Assembly: GCA_964006375.1 (NCBI GenBank) | Contig: OZ023265.1 | Location: forward strand, 12,783,295 to 12,847,294 | Length of the DNA stretch: 64,000 bases | Direction of reading: 5' to 3' | Source of the DNA: Tillus elongatus | Lineage: Eukaryota > Arthropoda > Insecta > Coleoptera > Cleridae | In this document: positions 24,407 through 37,489 of the stretch, in pieces | Layout of the letters: the number at the start of each line of letters is the position of its first letter | Numbering within the stretch: the first letter of the stretch is position 1 | Position numbers and translations under genes: made by a program | The notes under the pieces: model-generated | Told to the model about the DNA's origin: nothing | Database searches by the model: none | Seen by the model: the letters and a program-made list of their open reading frames with translations, nothing else

Positions 24407-25266
24407 GGTCTTGAACTTGACGGTACTTACCTGATTCCTCTGCAGAGTCCTCGATACGAACAATTCTGCTCGAAGACTCCCAAAAGCCTCGCATTCACAC
24501 AGGTAGTGGTAGGACGTTTCTTCATCCTCGCCGCATTCCTGGCAAATGGGATCCCTCTCTACGCCTATCAATATGAGGTGTCTTCTAAGGGCACAGTGGC
24601 CTGTCAGCACCCCAAGGATGCGGCGAAGCGTAGGTCGACTCTTACCGAGTAGCCAGACAGCTCTAACTCTGTCCGCCCCCTCCACGAAGTCCCTCGTCTG
24701 TCTACAGCCACCAACCGACCACCAGTGTCTCTCCATTGCTTCCTCAGTCTAAGGCGACAGAGACCGTCTTCCTACTTGTGCCTATCGCAGGCTCCGGGCC
24801 ACCGAACGGTCGCTGGGAACCAAGCCTTGCGAGATTGTTCGCTACCTCATTCCCCGCTACGCCACAGTGTCCCGGAACCCACACCTCCTTTGTCCTGGCT
24901 AGTCCTTTGAGGACGTCAGCGCACTCCTGAACCAGTGTTGACCTGATTCTGGCCGCGCAGACTGCCCGGAGGACCGCCTGGATATCCGAGCAAATGTACA
25001 CACATTTCTCGGGGCTCCTCCTCACATACTGTCTATTGGCCACAGACAGGATAACGTACACCTCTGTTTCGAACGCCGTGGTATATGCGCCGAGAGCATA
25101 ACTCGCGCGCACCCCAGGCCCTCGATGTATATTCCTGCCCCGGAGGATTTTGATCCTCCAGCCGCGATCCGTCGGTGAAACAGACCAGGCTTTCGGGCTG
25201 GAATGCAACTTCATTTGCCCTCCACTGATCCCTACTGTGGATCCTGAGGGTATATGGCCTAGTCAA
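24407..25266 (-). pseudogene. LINE-C ORF2 C-terminus (RNase H plus Cys/His tail)
   Basis: Three minus-strand frames joined by shifts. VCFTDGSRLED starts the RNase H at about 25180; FETEVYVIL and CSDIQAVLRAV follow; WVPGHCGVAGNEVANNLAR has N where the last catalytic aspartate is expected (EAD in LINE-B), so activity is probably lost. The tail reads LTGHCALRRHLILIGVERD, then CQECGEDEETSYHYLCEC, a C-x2-C...H...C-x-C cluster parallel to LINE-B. It is related to, but clearly diverged from, LINE-B. Confidence 0.8.
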
Positions 25267-25453
25267 CCTGGTATCGTCCTAGGCATCCCGTACCTTGATG
25301 GCGGAAATCGGAATTTCCTTTTCCACCTCCTTGGCGACTCTTGCATGCGCTATTACTGTTCCCTCTCCTCACCAGTTTCCAGAGTCTCGCATTCTAAGAT
25401 GCGACGCCGTAGCCTCCCTTCTGATACATATGGGAAGCGGTGGCTAAAAAGTA

Positions 25454-27480
25454 ACCTGATTAACTTTTACTGAACTGATCAAATAAGAGTCTGGAAAAGC
25501 ACCATTCCAGTCAGACAAGAACTTATCAGCGAACAAAATACCACTGCAAGTACAACAACTGATAGTAGATAAACGCCAAGCTAGAGCAAGAATGCCATGA
25601 ACACGTACTACCAATGACAAATTAGATAATAACCGAGCAGCACGAAAACTTCACAAGACAAATGTCGCAAATTAAAATTTCAGCCTATATATTCAAGACA
25701 TAATAATAGCGATTCTTACAAGTACTTCAAAGGGCCTCTGTTCAGAGTGTCTCCCATAAACAGCCACACGGAGAATGGGCGAGCTCAAATCAAGATAAAG
25801 CCAACACGTTGACTGAAATTTTTAAAGCAAATGAAAACTATCCAGCAATATGTTACACAGAAATCGAGTCCTTCCTAGACGTGACGTGTAAGATATCACT
25901 TCCAATTAATTTATTTTTCGATGAAAGAAATAAAATCCGAAAATAAGAAATTAAAGGCCAAAAATCTCCGCGTTACAGCTTCATGACAGCCAAAATTCTG
26001 CAAAATCTGCGTAAAAAAGCAAAGTGCTTTGCTGACCGGTAAGTTCGTTAGCCAGGAAAATCCGACTGGTTTCGGGGAAAATTTTGGGTCTTCCTTTAAA
26101 AAAGTTATTTCTGAAATTACGAAAGCTATGAATTTTGTGCGTAGCTTTACGTTATAAAAATTAAACTGCATACCAAAATTTAGATCTCTTATAAGAAACA
26201 AAATATGACGCCGCCGCACGCACTTCCTTTTATACCAGATGACAAATGCTCAAATAATTCCTAATCTATTCACAAATCTAATTTGCATTGGCATAAGCTA
26301 AGTTACCGGGAAGTTAGAGGGCCGCCAGCTTTTATACAGTGGAGATGGGCGTGGGTTAAAATAAGATGTTAATTAGGGGCGCCACTTGATTGTTTAACCT
26401 CCACTCCCGGATATCCTAATAAGATGTTCACTAATATGCTTCCTTGCCCAGATCCAACACAACCAAGAATTCTTGGATCACACTGGCAACTATAGCCAAC
26501 CACAATCGAGCACAGGAAGCCACAAGGGAGTTATGATTATGGTAACACAAATTAAATTCCAGAACGGTATGGTCTCCTAGACCCACAAGTAAAGGTAACG
26601 GTAAGGATCTAATCTAGCAACAGCCCTGAAAACAAAACACAAACACAAAACCAAAACACACCTATAATATGATAAAATAAGGGCTTTTATTAAGCTTCTT
26701 TGGCATACAAGAATTTATTAAAAGCTGTTCTAAAATTCTGATCTAAAATAAAAAGTCTCTATAATATAACTAAAATGGCTTACTACAAAACAATCAAGAT
26801 CTTTAATGAGTATGTATGAATGTACTCCAAATATAATTGTTCTATGGAAAAATTCCACTTTTCGTGCACGCAAAGCTCACAACTTATTTCCCCAAATAAT
26901 AATTAATTACACGTTAATTAAGGTAAGTGGCCTGATTAAATATCAAGTCCCAAAGAATAATCAATAAGCTTGACTAATGCTAACAATATATGATAACTGA
27001 TGGTACTATCAAAAGTGAAGCAATTATATTAACAAAGGTTTCGTAAAAATCTGTACCACATTTATTGAAGTTTAAATAAAATAAACTCAGTTTGATTTTA
27101 GCAAATTTAACAGAGATGAATATTTAAAATTTAGCTTATCAAGACTGTCTCTCTTATCACTCTATTCTTTATCACAAAACGGAAAATTCTTACTTGAAAT
27201 TCCTGGACTTCTAGGCCATCAAATTACCAACAATTTCCATACCAAACTAAGGCCTTTAGGGGTACGGGACTGCAACCACGGGAATAATGCAACAACGGAA
27301 CGGCAATGCGACAACGGAAAGCGAAGACCTCCTCACTGAGATCCTACTTCATAAATTCCAGAGTCCACAGCTGACGGGAATTACTATTGCTCTTGACTAG
27401 CACATAAAACTCCATTTAATTCCATAGCCATACTTCGTTCGGTACATGAAAATTCGCTATTCCATGCGAGACTTATTCCA
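25454..27480. other. AT-rich stretch, mostly unrecognised
   Basis: An internal HPM fragment lies at about 26035-26205 (AAGTTCGTTAGCCAGGAAAA and following blocks). No gene is visible elsewhere. Confidence 0.45.
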
Positions 27481-27519
27481 CTCAAAATTATGATTCGTGA
27501 ATTTGCCAAAGGTACTGCC

Positions 27520-27715
27520 CAATACAAAAACTCTCTATCCAGTACTAAAATCGCCCAACACAAGAACTTTCCACCCGCTACTAGAAATTTTCTATCCAAT
27601 ACTAGAATTTCTCTATCCGATACTAAAATTCGTCTATCCAGTACTAAGACTCTTCACCCGCTACTAGAAGTATCCGGCACAAGAATTCTTCCATCCAGCA
27701 CAAGAACCCTAAAAA
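27520..27715 (+). repeat. Degenerate ~27-bp minisatellite
   Basis: About seven imperfect repeats of a TATCCAGTACTAAAATTCG-like unit (variants CCCGCTACTAGAA and CCAGCACAAGAA). The plus-strand frame 27490-27747 (85 residues) reads through it and gives repeated SSTK/SNTR tetrads. There is no evidence that it is a protein. Confidence 0.7.
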
Positions 27716-28980
27716 CAATAAGTAACGGAATGCTAGAGGTGTTATAGTTAAGAGAGAGGATGATTTCTTACCTCCAAAGAGGAAACGAAACTCCAACAAC
27801 GGGACAAGATCAATGTGGTTCTTAAATCCCCTCAAACGGGTATCTCTACAGTCTTCAGCACTAAATCCGTACATTACGACATCACCAAAAAGACTGCAGA
27901 TTATGTTCTGAGGGCAATTAAATCCACTAAGGGGGATAATTAATATCCAACTTGCTCCTCAGAACGAACCACGTGTTAACTCCAACAATTGCCAACGAAA
28001 TCTCTCTCTCGAAACTTCCGGAGCATTCACATTTCCTACCTGAAAGCAGGTAACGCCACTCCTTCGCTCTCACTCGCATCCCATACGTTCCCAGCCATCT
28101 ATCCTTCTCAACATGCGGACCATTCTCGAACCACCGACAACTGCAACGCAAGCGTGGCAGCCGACACGATATACCAGGGGTAGTACAAATAAAAATGATT
28201 TAACGAAAGATCTCAATTTTATTCCTTATACGAGGGATAGCCAGAAGAAATAACCACGATTGTCGCCAATAATTTTCTGTTCAAAGCAGAGGAGGAACCA
28301 CAAATACGTCCAAACTAGCTTAGTTGTTTAGCTATTCAATTTATACTGTTACAAAAATTATAAGCATTTAATTTAAAAAAAAAGAAACGTTTGGTACCAG
28401 ATCATTTCTATGAAAATTCACTACTATAACGCACTGTCTGCATCCAGACTTTAAATATTTTTGGTTTCACGTCACATATGACCGAAGTGAGCTACCTGTC
28501 TGTTTTTCTAGTTATGCAGTGAATTCACGATTTTTCAGGCATACGACGATAATACATTTTGAACGCCTCTATAGGTTTCTATGATGCATTTGTGATCAGG
28601 CCTTTTGTACTAATGACTCAAAATTTCTGCTAAATACATGCCGAAACCAGCGTTTGTATTTGGAAGGAAGGGGAGATAATGGGGGATAACCATATTTGGC
28701 TAAGTCGTAAGTCAGTTGCACAGTTTGAAATCATTTGTTTAATACACATCTTCGAATTCAGTGGACTGTATATTTAAGAAAATTGTTTTCTTAACGATTG
28801 AGACGGAGTGGTATTGGTATTAAATTAATTGAGTTACACGCTGGTTCGGATACAAGACCAAAGAACAAACACTTATTTAATAACGTGGATGGGATTCCTT
28901 TTATTTTACAAATTAACCGGCACAGACTAGATTATATATACACTAAATTACTATGTAAGACTAGATGCATTCTCGCAACA
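27716..28980. other. Unrecognised stretch
   Basis: No gene recognised. A single MITE terminus lies near 28408-28452 (GAAAATTCACTACTATAACG). Confidence 0.35.
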
Positions 28981-28987
28981 ATTAGAA

Positions 28988-29028
28988 CCGTAGACAGGTT
29001 TCGCTCTCATTAGAGCTCTTCAGTACGG
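28988..29028 (-). ncRNA. Hammerhead ribozyme motif, complete core
   Basis: Read 5'-3' on the minus strand: stem I CCGTA (29028-29024); core CTGAAGA (29023-29017); stem II GCTCT-AATG-AGAGC (29016-29003), perfectly paired; GAAA (29002-28999); a minimal stem III, A-T and C-G around a tiny loop; cleavage triplet GTC (28995-28993); stem I 3' strand TACGG (28992-28988), fully complementary to CCGTA. Every core position of the hammerhead consensus (CUGANGA, GAAA, UH) is present. The short stem III is the type known from Penelope-like elements, but no PLE frame was found beside it. Confidence 0.75.
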
Positions 29029-30346
29029 CATACTAATTGCAGCAAAAATGCACCAAAAATAACACGGCTATCGTATAGCCAGTCTTAAAACACTAAATTT
29101 ATAACACTCTGTGTTATTTGGAGCGGGCGTGACAACATAGTACTTGGTTCCGAACTAGGTGGCGACACGTTCACCACTCACTTAGTGCACTAAATTACTA
29201 ATTGAACTTTACTATATTAATGTAACTAAAGCTAAAGCATTTGTGACTGCCTTACATGAAATACAGTTGTGTTATGTCTTTAGAGTCTGTAGTTTTATAT
29301 GCACTATCCCTTGTCGACACCCCATTAGGTGGAGATGATCACACACGTTACAGTTTTTAAATTTGACCACCCTGATACAGGAAATAGACACTATTCACAA
29401 CATCTTGAACTGCCTTAACGCCATTGTAACTGGAAGAAGTTAGTTGATAGTATGACAGAGTTATATATTTCTTAAGATCCCTACTAGTTTACAATTTTTG
29501 CCGCATTTGGCACCACTAACCAGGATTCACTATTTTTTTTTGGAAAGCACCTTCTTTTCCACAAAATCGCATCATCAAGTTTATGTTGCAGGCAACTGTG
29601 ATTTAGCTTAAAAACTCCCTGTTTTGTCTGCGCGTATTGTAATTCCTTGGTACGCAATTTCAAGCTTTGTTAACACTACGTTCTAGACCTGTAACCTTTT
29701 CTTTATCATGTGAAGTCAGTTGAAGACTGATAATTGCTATTTTTACTTTCATTTGCAACCAGAATATTAGTTTTTTCCCTTTTATAGTGATCCCAATCGG
29801 ACTATACGAAATACAGAGATGTACCTTTTGCGAAACACAAAGACAAAACTTAACATTTTTTAAAGAATTTGTACAACTGTTTCTTTTGCAATGTTACCCC
29901 ATTTGTTACACATGCCATTTTTACATAAAACTTTATTGTAACATATAACTAAAGTTCTTAGAATACCCATATACTCTCCAACTATAAATCTTTTATATAG
30001 CCTACCACAAAACCTACGCAACTTGTGGATAAAGCATATGGTAATTTATGTAATGAAGAAATTGATTTATGCCGAAGACAATCTTCAGTTTCGTTTTATG
30101 GTACCCGATACATTAACCTCTTCGAAGTGGATATGCGTTTTGCACTCGCCATGCGGCCGAAGAGATAAATTCAATTGTCATCAGCAATCGCTACGCAATA
30201 TTAGAACGGTATCACTATTAATATTAGCTATACATGTTCAAAGACACTGATGAATTATGTTTCCATACGATATTTCCTTAAGTTGTCACTCCAGCGTACA
30301 CATGTATCATTAATTCTGCAACGTTGCCATATGGAGTGAATTAAAA
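29029..30346. other. Unrecognised AT-rich stretch
   Basis: No gene, RNA or recurring repeat recognised. Confidence 0.35.
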
Positions 30347-30439
30347 TACGAGGGTGGGTCAATAAGTCCGTGACTTTTTGAATTTCCCGCCTCTTCACAG
30401 GAAGGACAACACTGCTCCTGTCAACAAGCATATGTCAGT

Positions 30440-31200
30440 TAGTGATGGGAAAAACATTTATTTTCTGTTAACAGTTGAAGCCGTTAACGTTATTTAATAA
30501 TAACCGTTGAAAATAACGGCTTCAGTTATTTTAAACTGGAGAGTCGATCAATAGTATCCTACATTCCCAAAGCTGTGAGCGAGAGCGAGCACACTAGTAT
30601 AAATGCATTGTATTTTTACCCCGTTATTTCACGTAGTGTATAAATCTCAAATTTTGTCGATATGAAAAGGAAACAAAGGGTTAAGAAATTATAATAAGCG
30701 TGTCGTAAATCTTTTGCCACTCTAAAGTGAAACTTTTAGAAATCAGAAAGGAATCTTCTATAAGAATTTACTTAGATGTTTTAGGAATTATAAACTAGTC
30801 ATTTCTCACAAATTTATTTTATGAGGGGTCTTTACGTAAATGTCAATGCCACAGCAAGAATCAATAAATATCATTATTTATCACGTCTTGGGACGTTAGA
30901 ACTTTTATTGCTACACAGGGAGTGATTCTAAGAACTCCATAACATAACGCAGCTAATAAAATTTCGGTAAAGAAACAGTATAAAAAATTGAGTTTGAGTT
31001 TTAAGAAAATTGGAAGATATATAGTATTAATTGTTTATTTACTTATTTTAATATTCGTTGTTTTAAAATTAGTTTCAAAAATTTCAAAGGGCTGTAACTT
31101 GGAGGAGAAGGGGTTTCAAGAAAAACTTAATAAAAAGACACCCCTTATTTTTCGGCAAAGAATCACCCTGTAAAATTTTTCGCATCAATTTGGAAACACG

Positions 31201-31265
<65 letters not shown>

Positions 31266-31986
31266 TTTAATTTTTTATATTGAAATGTATATAGATATTA
31301 AAAAATGTTGTATCATTATATTTTTTAATCAATTTGATAACTATTATCAGACAAACGAAAATGACGTGTTAACTGTTTTCTTAGGTAATGTATATAAATT
31401 TAAATAAATAAGTACTTTAATTTCACGTGAAATAACCCTATTTTGCGTTGTCTATAGTGAAAGTAATAACACGTTTTTACAGAAATTCATCTTTTCACCC
31501 AACATTTTTTATTATTAAATATTTGGCTTTACATACTAGTGGGAAACTCAACTGTTTCAAAAATAACAGCTTCTCAGTTTAACAGAATAACTCTGTGTAG
31601 TAGTGTCCGTATGCCGTATCCCCGTCAACAACCGATTAAAGTTAAAATTAAAATTAAACCGTTTTATTGTACCGAAAATCCTACGTTCCTAAAGCTGTTA
31701 GCGAGAGCGAGCACACAGTATAAATAACGTGTTTAGCATTCCCAATCTCAAGGCTATTCATCTCGTTAAATAGTTAAATAAACAGTTGCCGATTAAAACC
31801 GATGTTTATTCATCGATGCCGAACTAGTTGCAGTAGAACTGAAACAGACACGACTCCGAAATCTAGTTTAGTGTAAATAGCGTTATTTTTTAAGCTGCTA
31901 TTTTTATAAATCCATAACTGGTGGTTACCGTTACGGCTTGGTAACCGCTTAAAAAAAGCTGACAGTTAAATAACGACCCATCACTA
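30440..31986. mobile_element. Non-autonomous hAT-type DNA transposon 2, nested in mariner
   Basis: 1547 bp with inverted TAGTGATGGG ends and 8-bp duplications ATGTCAGT at 30432-30439 and 31987-31994. No transposase is encoded. A block reading AAAGCTGTGAGCGAGAGCGA followed by GCACACTAGTATAAAT (about 30571-30605) recurs near 31688-31727 and, reversed, in hAT element 1 near 23313-23340. The interior also holds (AT)n at 31203-31261 and an unrelated repeat-like block at 31085-31200 (GGGCTGTAACTTGGAGGAG). Confidence 0.92.
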
Positions 31987-32083
31987 ATGTCAGTTGACTC
32001 CTGTCAAATTTTGGATAAGCTGCGTTATTTAGTTTGTGTTAGATAGCCATTGAAAGCAGACAACCTCTTGAGTTATAACGAAA

Positions 32084-33120
32084 ATGGAAAAAAGTGAATT
32101 TCGTGTGCTCATCAAACATTATTTTTTTTGCGGAAAAAAACCATCACTCAAACCAAGGCTAAGCTTGATAAATACTATGGGGACCCTGCACCATCAATTT
32201 CCATGGTAAAAAAGTGGTTTACTGAATTTTGTTACGGCCGTACAAGCACAAATGACGCCGAACGTTCTGGATGCCCAGTTGAGGTCGCTACACCCGAAAT
32301 AATTGAAAAAATTCACGATATGGTGTTGGCTGAACAGAGATTAAAAGTAAGGAAAATTGTGGAAGCCATAGGCATATCACATGGCTCAGTGGTTTTGATT
32401 TTGCATGATCACTTGGGTATGAGAAAGCTATCAGCAAGATGGGTGTCGCGTTTGCTCACAATCGACCACAAACGCAATCGTGTGACAACTTCGAAGGAGG
32501 GTTTGGCGTTGTTCAACCGCGATAGGGACGAGTTTTTGCGCCGTTTCGTGACCGTGGACGAAACATGGAATCACTACAACAGACCAGAGACCAAGCAGCA
32601 GTCAAAACAGTGGGTTTCTCCGTGCGAATCGGCGCCGAAGAAAGCCAATGTGGGTTTGTCAGCCAATAAAGTCATGGCGACCGTTTTTTGGGATGCACGC
32701 GGTATAATCCAAATTGATTACCTTCAAAAGGGAAGAACAATCTATGGCGAATATTATACAAACTTATTGGACCGATTAAATGACGATTTGAAGAAAAAAC
32801 GACCGCATTTGGCCAAGAAAAAAGTTATTTTCCACCAAGACAATGCAAGGGTGCACACATGTGTAGTCTCCATGGCAAAATTGCATAAATTGGGCTAGGA
32901 ATTGCTCCCTCATCCGCCCTATTCTCCGGATTTAACCCTGAGTGACTATTTCTTGTTTCCAAACTTAAAGAAATGGCTCAGCAGAAAGAGATTTGACTCT
33001 CTCACAAACAAATACCTATTTTGGTACCTCGACAAAGATTATTTTTTCGAAGGGATACAAAAATTAGCGAAACGTTGGACGAAGTGTATAGAGTTCAAAG
33101 GAGACTATGTTGAGAAATAA
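32084..33120 (+). pseudogene. mariner transposase pseudogene
   Basis: The likely start ATG (MEKSEFRVLIKHYF) is at 32084. A length change in the T8/A7 runs at 32117-32135 shifts the frame. The second frame (32128-32898) carries the paired-type DNA-binding region (EAIGISHGSVVLILHDHLGM), VDETW with the first catalytic D (residue 144 of that frame) and FHQDNARVH with the second (residue 238). A TAG at 32896-32898 interrupts it. Translation continues in frame to 33120 with PYSPDLTLSDYF. Counting through the stop, 34 residues separate the second and third aspartates, the mariner DD34D spacing. A short deletion is likely near 33015. The frameshift and stop make it inactive; the cut-and-paste role is known for the family. 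Confidence 0.95.
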
Positions 33121-33186
33121 TTTTTTTTTGGCAAAAAAACCTGTGTTTCATTCAAAAAGTCACGGACTTATTGACCTGCTCTCGTA

Positions 33187-33719
33187 TACACGGTTGTCGC
33201 ATTGTCCCAACAAAGTACCATATAAATCAAGTTTTGTATATCTATGTTCCCATTTCATAAAAATAGTGTATTCATTGATGAAGAATGCCTAAAATGTAAG
33301 GAAAACTATGAAAATTGGCAGCATCCGTTTACTAGGATCCCAACTAGCTACTCACATAAAGCTTTGTGTTATCTCTCGACATCCTGGAAACACCTTATGT
33401 GAATAATATAACTCAGGTGTCTCGACACGTATGATTAATGCTGTGAAAAGCACAACCGTATCTATTATTGTCATTTTTCAAATGCGCAATTTGTCAAAAT
33501 GTCACATGGGAATGAGCAAATACGTAAAGAGAATTTACTTAGGTACAGTATGCGAAATTCGACTGCTAAAAATATGTTTTCTTGAACTCGTAAAACTTGT
33601 TGACTAATCAAATTATCTTAACTCTGTCCAGTTTGTTTGGAAATCAGACAAATGCCGTAAACGGAATCATTGCCTCATTTAATTTAACCATTTTTTGATT
33701 ATACTATTGGCATGCTCTT
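33187..33719. other. Unrecognised AT-rich stretch
   Basis: Nothing recognised after the mariner's right TA duplication. Confidence 0.35.
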
Positions 33720-33748
33720 TTAGTGATTTTTTTTAAGAAAATGAGGAG

Positions 33749-33816
<68 letters not shown>
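33720..33816 (+). repeat. HPM remnant: hairpin start fused to (AT)n
   Basis: TAGTGATTTTTTTTAAGAAA then ATGAGGAGAT runs straight into (AT)n at about 33752-33816. The block normally between them is deleted. Confidence 0.6.
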
Positions 33817-33818
<2 letters not shown>

Positions 33819-33984
33819 AAAAGTTGTGGGAAAGCCGTCAGTTGCAAAATAAAACTCTTTATTAAATGCCGAGCTTTCGGAAAAATTTGCATAGGAAAAA
33901 TATAAAAGTTTAAAATACTTACATATAACGTGAGTTTTACTAAACTAATTATTTAATAACAAACATGAAAAAAAACTTTTTAGT

Positions 33985-35330
<1,346 letters not shown>

Positions 35331-35448
35331 GTTTTTATAAATTTAAGTAAAGTCGAAAAGTGCCAAACTGACATATAAAGCTAATTATTGAATTTGTTTT
35401 TTGTTTTTGTCTAGGAAATATAAATAGGGGTAGTGATTTCTAAAATTA

Positions 35449-36030
35449 TTATCTTTCTTTAAGTTTTAATAAACTGTCGTTAAAAGTAATTTCAGATTCT
35501 TCTAAACACATTCTTTTATTACTTAAAGTTTCACAGTGTAAAATAGAAACATTACTAAAATTTATATTGTGGCCAGTGTCGAGATTATGTTCTGACAGAG
35601 CGCAAGTTCTTTTTTGTAAACGTATGTCACTTTTGTGCTGTGTTAATCTATCTTTAAGGACTCTGCTTGTTTGGCCAATGTATCTTAAACTACAATTATG
35701 ACATGGAATACAATATACCACTCCAGACACTTTGGAAATGTCATCCTTATTTTGAGTTTACTGAAAATGTTATTAATTGTTTTTGAATATCGAAACGTTA
35801 TTTTAAAATTGGTTTCATCTTTAAATATAAACTTTAACCTATTGGAAATACTATTAATGTATGGGATTGATATGTCAAAAAAGTTAGATGTTTCCGAACT
35901 CGAAATTATATGGGTGTTATGTCTGTCAGATAAATTTGATACTGTTTGTAGAGAGTGTCTTGTGTTGTAATGGTGATTGTTTGAACAATTGTATAAAAGT
36001 TTATTAAGTAGTTTGGGAGGATAAGAGTTG
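35449..36030 (-). pseudogene. Penelope-like element (PLE-1), linker and GIY-YIG endonuclease
   Basis: Two minus-strand frames joined by a shift near 35730. The upstream part (about 36030-35730) reads IPYINSISNRLKFIFKDE and ITFRYSKTINNIFSKL, the linker found between reverse transcriptase and endonuclease in PLEs. The downstream part has GVVYCIPCHNCSLRYIGQTS, the GIY-YIG core with a CxxC-type insert, then an arginine helix (LKDRLTQH), LSEHNLDTGHNI and the glutamates of CLEESE. GIY-YIG nicks target DNA for PLE insertion. Reverse transcriptase is missing and the HPM repeat begins near 36035, so this is a relic. Confidence 0.85.
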
Positions 36031-36034
36031 TTAA

Positions 36035-36975
36035 CAAAAAATAATGGGCCGATTTTGATAATATTTGGTAGGTGCCTTTTGCAAGTGGCTTGAAAGAAGA
36101 TGGGAACAGTTTTTCCTTGAAAATTGTGGGTTTTCTTTCGGAAAATGTTTGTATCTCCGAAAATAACTATGGCAACCAAATGTTGTAAATAGGTTTACAC
36201 TTTCAATCTTACCCTACATGCTAAAATTCAAATCTGTAAGTTGAAAGGAAAAAATTAGACATTTAAAAAATATATTTTTAGATGCCACTAAATGACCAGA
36301 GAAATGCACAAAACCGAAATACTTTGTGTAGATAACAAGATCTAATGAATATTACAGACAAAGATTGGGTTTTCTTGACGCAAAAAGGTCAAAAAATACC
36401 AGACAAAATACCAATGTTTAGACGGAGAACCTGAAACAAATAAGGGCTATGTAAGGCAAATGTCATAATAAATGTGTTTTACAAAGCCTTCAGTTATAGA
36501 TTCAACCATCATATTGTCCTTCATTTTACTAAAATATTTGCAGAAAATTCATTTCAAATAGACCCCTTCTCTGATGATTTGGCTGACCCCAGATGTCGGA
36601 GCAGTTTTCGAGGTTTGCCCTTATTTGTGAAGTATATAAGGTATATAGATTAGCTGGTGAAAAGTATAGCTTCAGTTACAGAGTTTGTGGTTTAATAATC
36701 TTTTTCGCGAAAAAAAAGGTTATTGAGAAAACCCCGACTTTAATTTTTTTCCAATATTTCTTCAAAGGAGAGCAAACTAGGCGTCTCCGGGGTCAATTTC
36801 AGTTTTTACATGTTTAGATATAATATACAATATACGGTTATTATACAAGATACAGGAAAATATTATAAAAGTGATTTATAGGGTGTTTTGAGCTGCATCT
36901 TATAAAATTATGTTGACACTCACAGACTGGCCCATAATTCATTGGTGATACAAGTTTCCTTTTTTAGTGAATTTT
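36035..36975 (+). repeat. HPM repeat, right half, with a LINE-A scrap inside
   Basis: Begins AAAAAATAATGGGCCGATTT and follows the HPM body in order to TGGCCCATAATTCATTGGTG near 36930. At about 36585-36667 an ~80-bp internal LINE-A piece (minus orientation, LINE-A reverse-transcriptase region) replaces part of the body. Shortened and diverged. Confidence 0.7.
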
Positions 36976-36996
36976 TATTTAAAAAAATAATAACTT

Positions 36997-37339
36997 TCCG
37001 TTGGTGACCCCCCCCTCTCTCTCATAGATATCTGCACGGGCACTGCTCAAGGGAGCTTTCTTCCATAGTTCCCCCACCTGCTGCCCCCAACAGATCTACC
37101 AGGGGAACAAAGAAAATGCACCCTTTTACTGTCCAGGTCACCAGGCATAGAACATCTTGTTATGCCCGCTCTTTTGTCCCGAGGACTTCCAAGTTGTGGA
37201 ATTCCTTGCCGGCAAATGTTTTTCCTTCTCCTTCGAACCTCTAAACCTTCAAGTCCAGAATTAACAAGTTGCCTCTTTCCTTCTTGTCGACACCCAGGAT
37301 ACGATAGTATTTAAGCTGCAAGCCCTCGTGGTGTGTTGT

Positions 37340-37347
<8 letters not shown>
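36997..37347 (+). mobile_element. LINE-A 3' fragment ending in (AT)n
   Basis: Plus-strand LINE-A C-terminal segment (GTCCAGGTCACCAGGC, TTGTGGAATTCCTTGCCGGC) to the 3' terminus GTGGTGTGTTGTTGAAATA. An (AT)n tract at 37347-37425 follows directly, where a poly-A tail would be expected. Confidence 0.8.
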
Positions 37348-37427
<80 letters not shown>

Positions 37428-37489
37428 GTTCGGAAATTTCCGCGGTGATTAATGTAAGACATACTTGTTTCTTGCGTTGAACTGCGTCC

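Larger units (their letters stand above)
22763..25453 (-). mobile_element. LINE-C fragment, split by a hAT-type element
   Basis: A third LINE family on the minus strand with an RNase H region at 24740-25266 and a (CTA)n-like 3' tail at 22774-22792. Near-matching flanks GTGGCTATAAGTA (22763-22775) and GTGGCTAAAAAGTA (25440-25453) suggest a target duplication with one indel. The hAT element at 22929-24398 sits in its 3' region. Removing it leaves about 1.2 kb of LINE. It is older than LINE-B: frames are broken in several places. Confidence 0.8.
30349..33184 (+). mobile_element. mariner element, interrupted by a hAT-type element
   Basis: Inverted ends of ~34 bp with three mismatches: the left end starts CGAGGGTGGGTCAATAAG, and the right end (33151-33184) reads CGAGAGCAGGTCAATAAG on the minus strand. 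Both sides carry the TA target duplication (30347-30348, 33185-33186). Removing the inserted hAT and one 8-bp duplication leaves about 1281 bp, the usual length of a full mariner. The transposase gene is damaged. Confidence 0.97.

Noticed and set aside
27490..27747. 85-residue Ser/Thr-rich protein
   Set aside because: It reads through a degenerate 27-bp minisatellite and has no other support.
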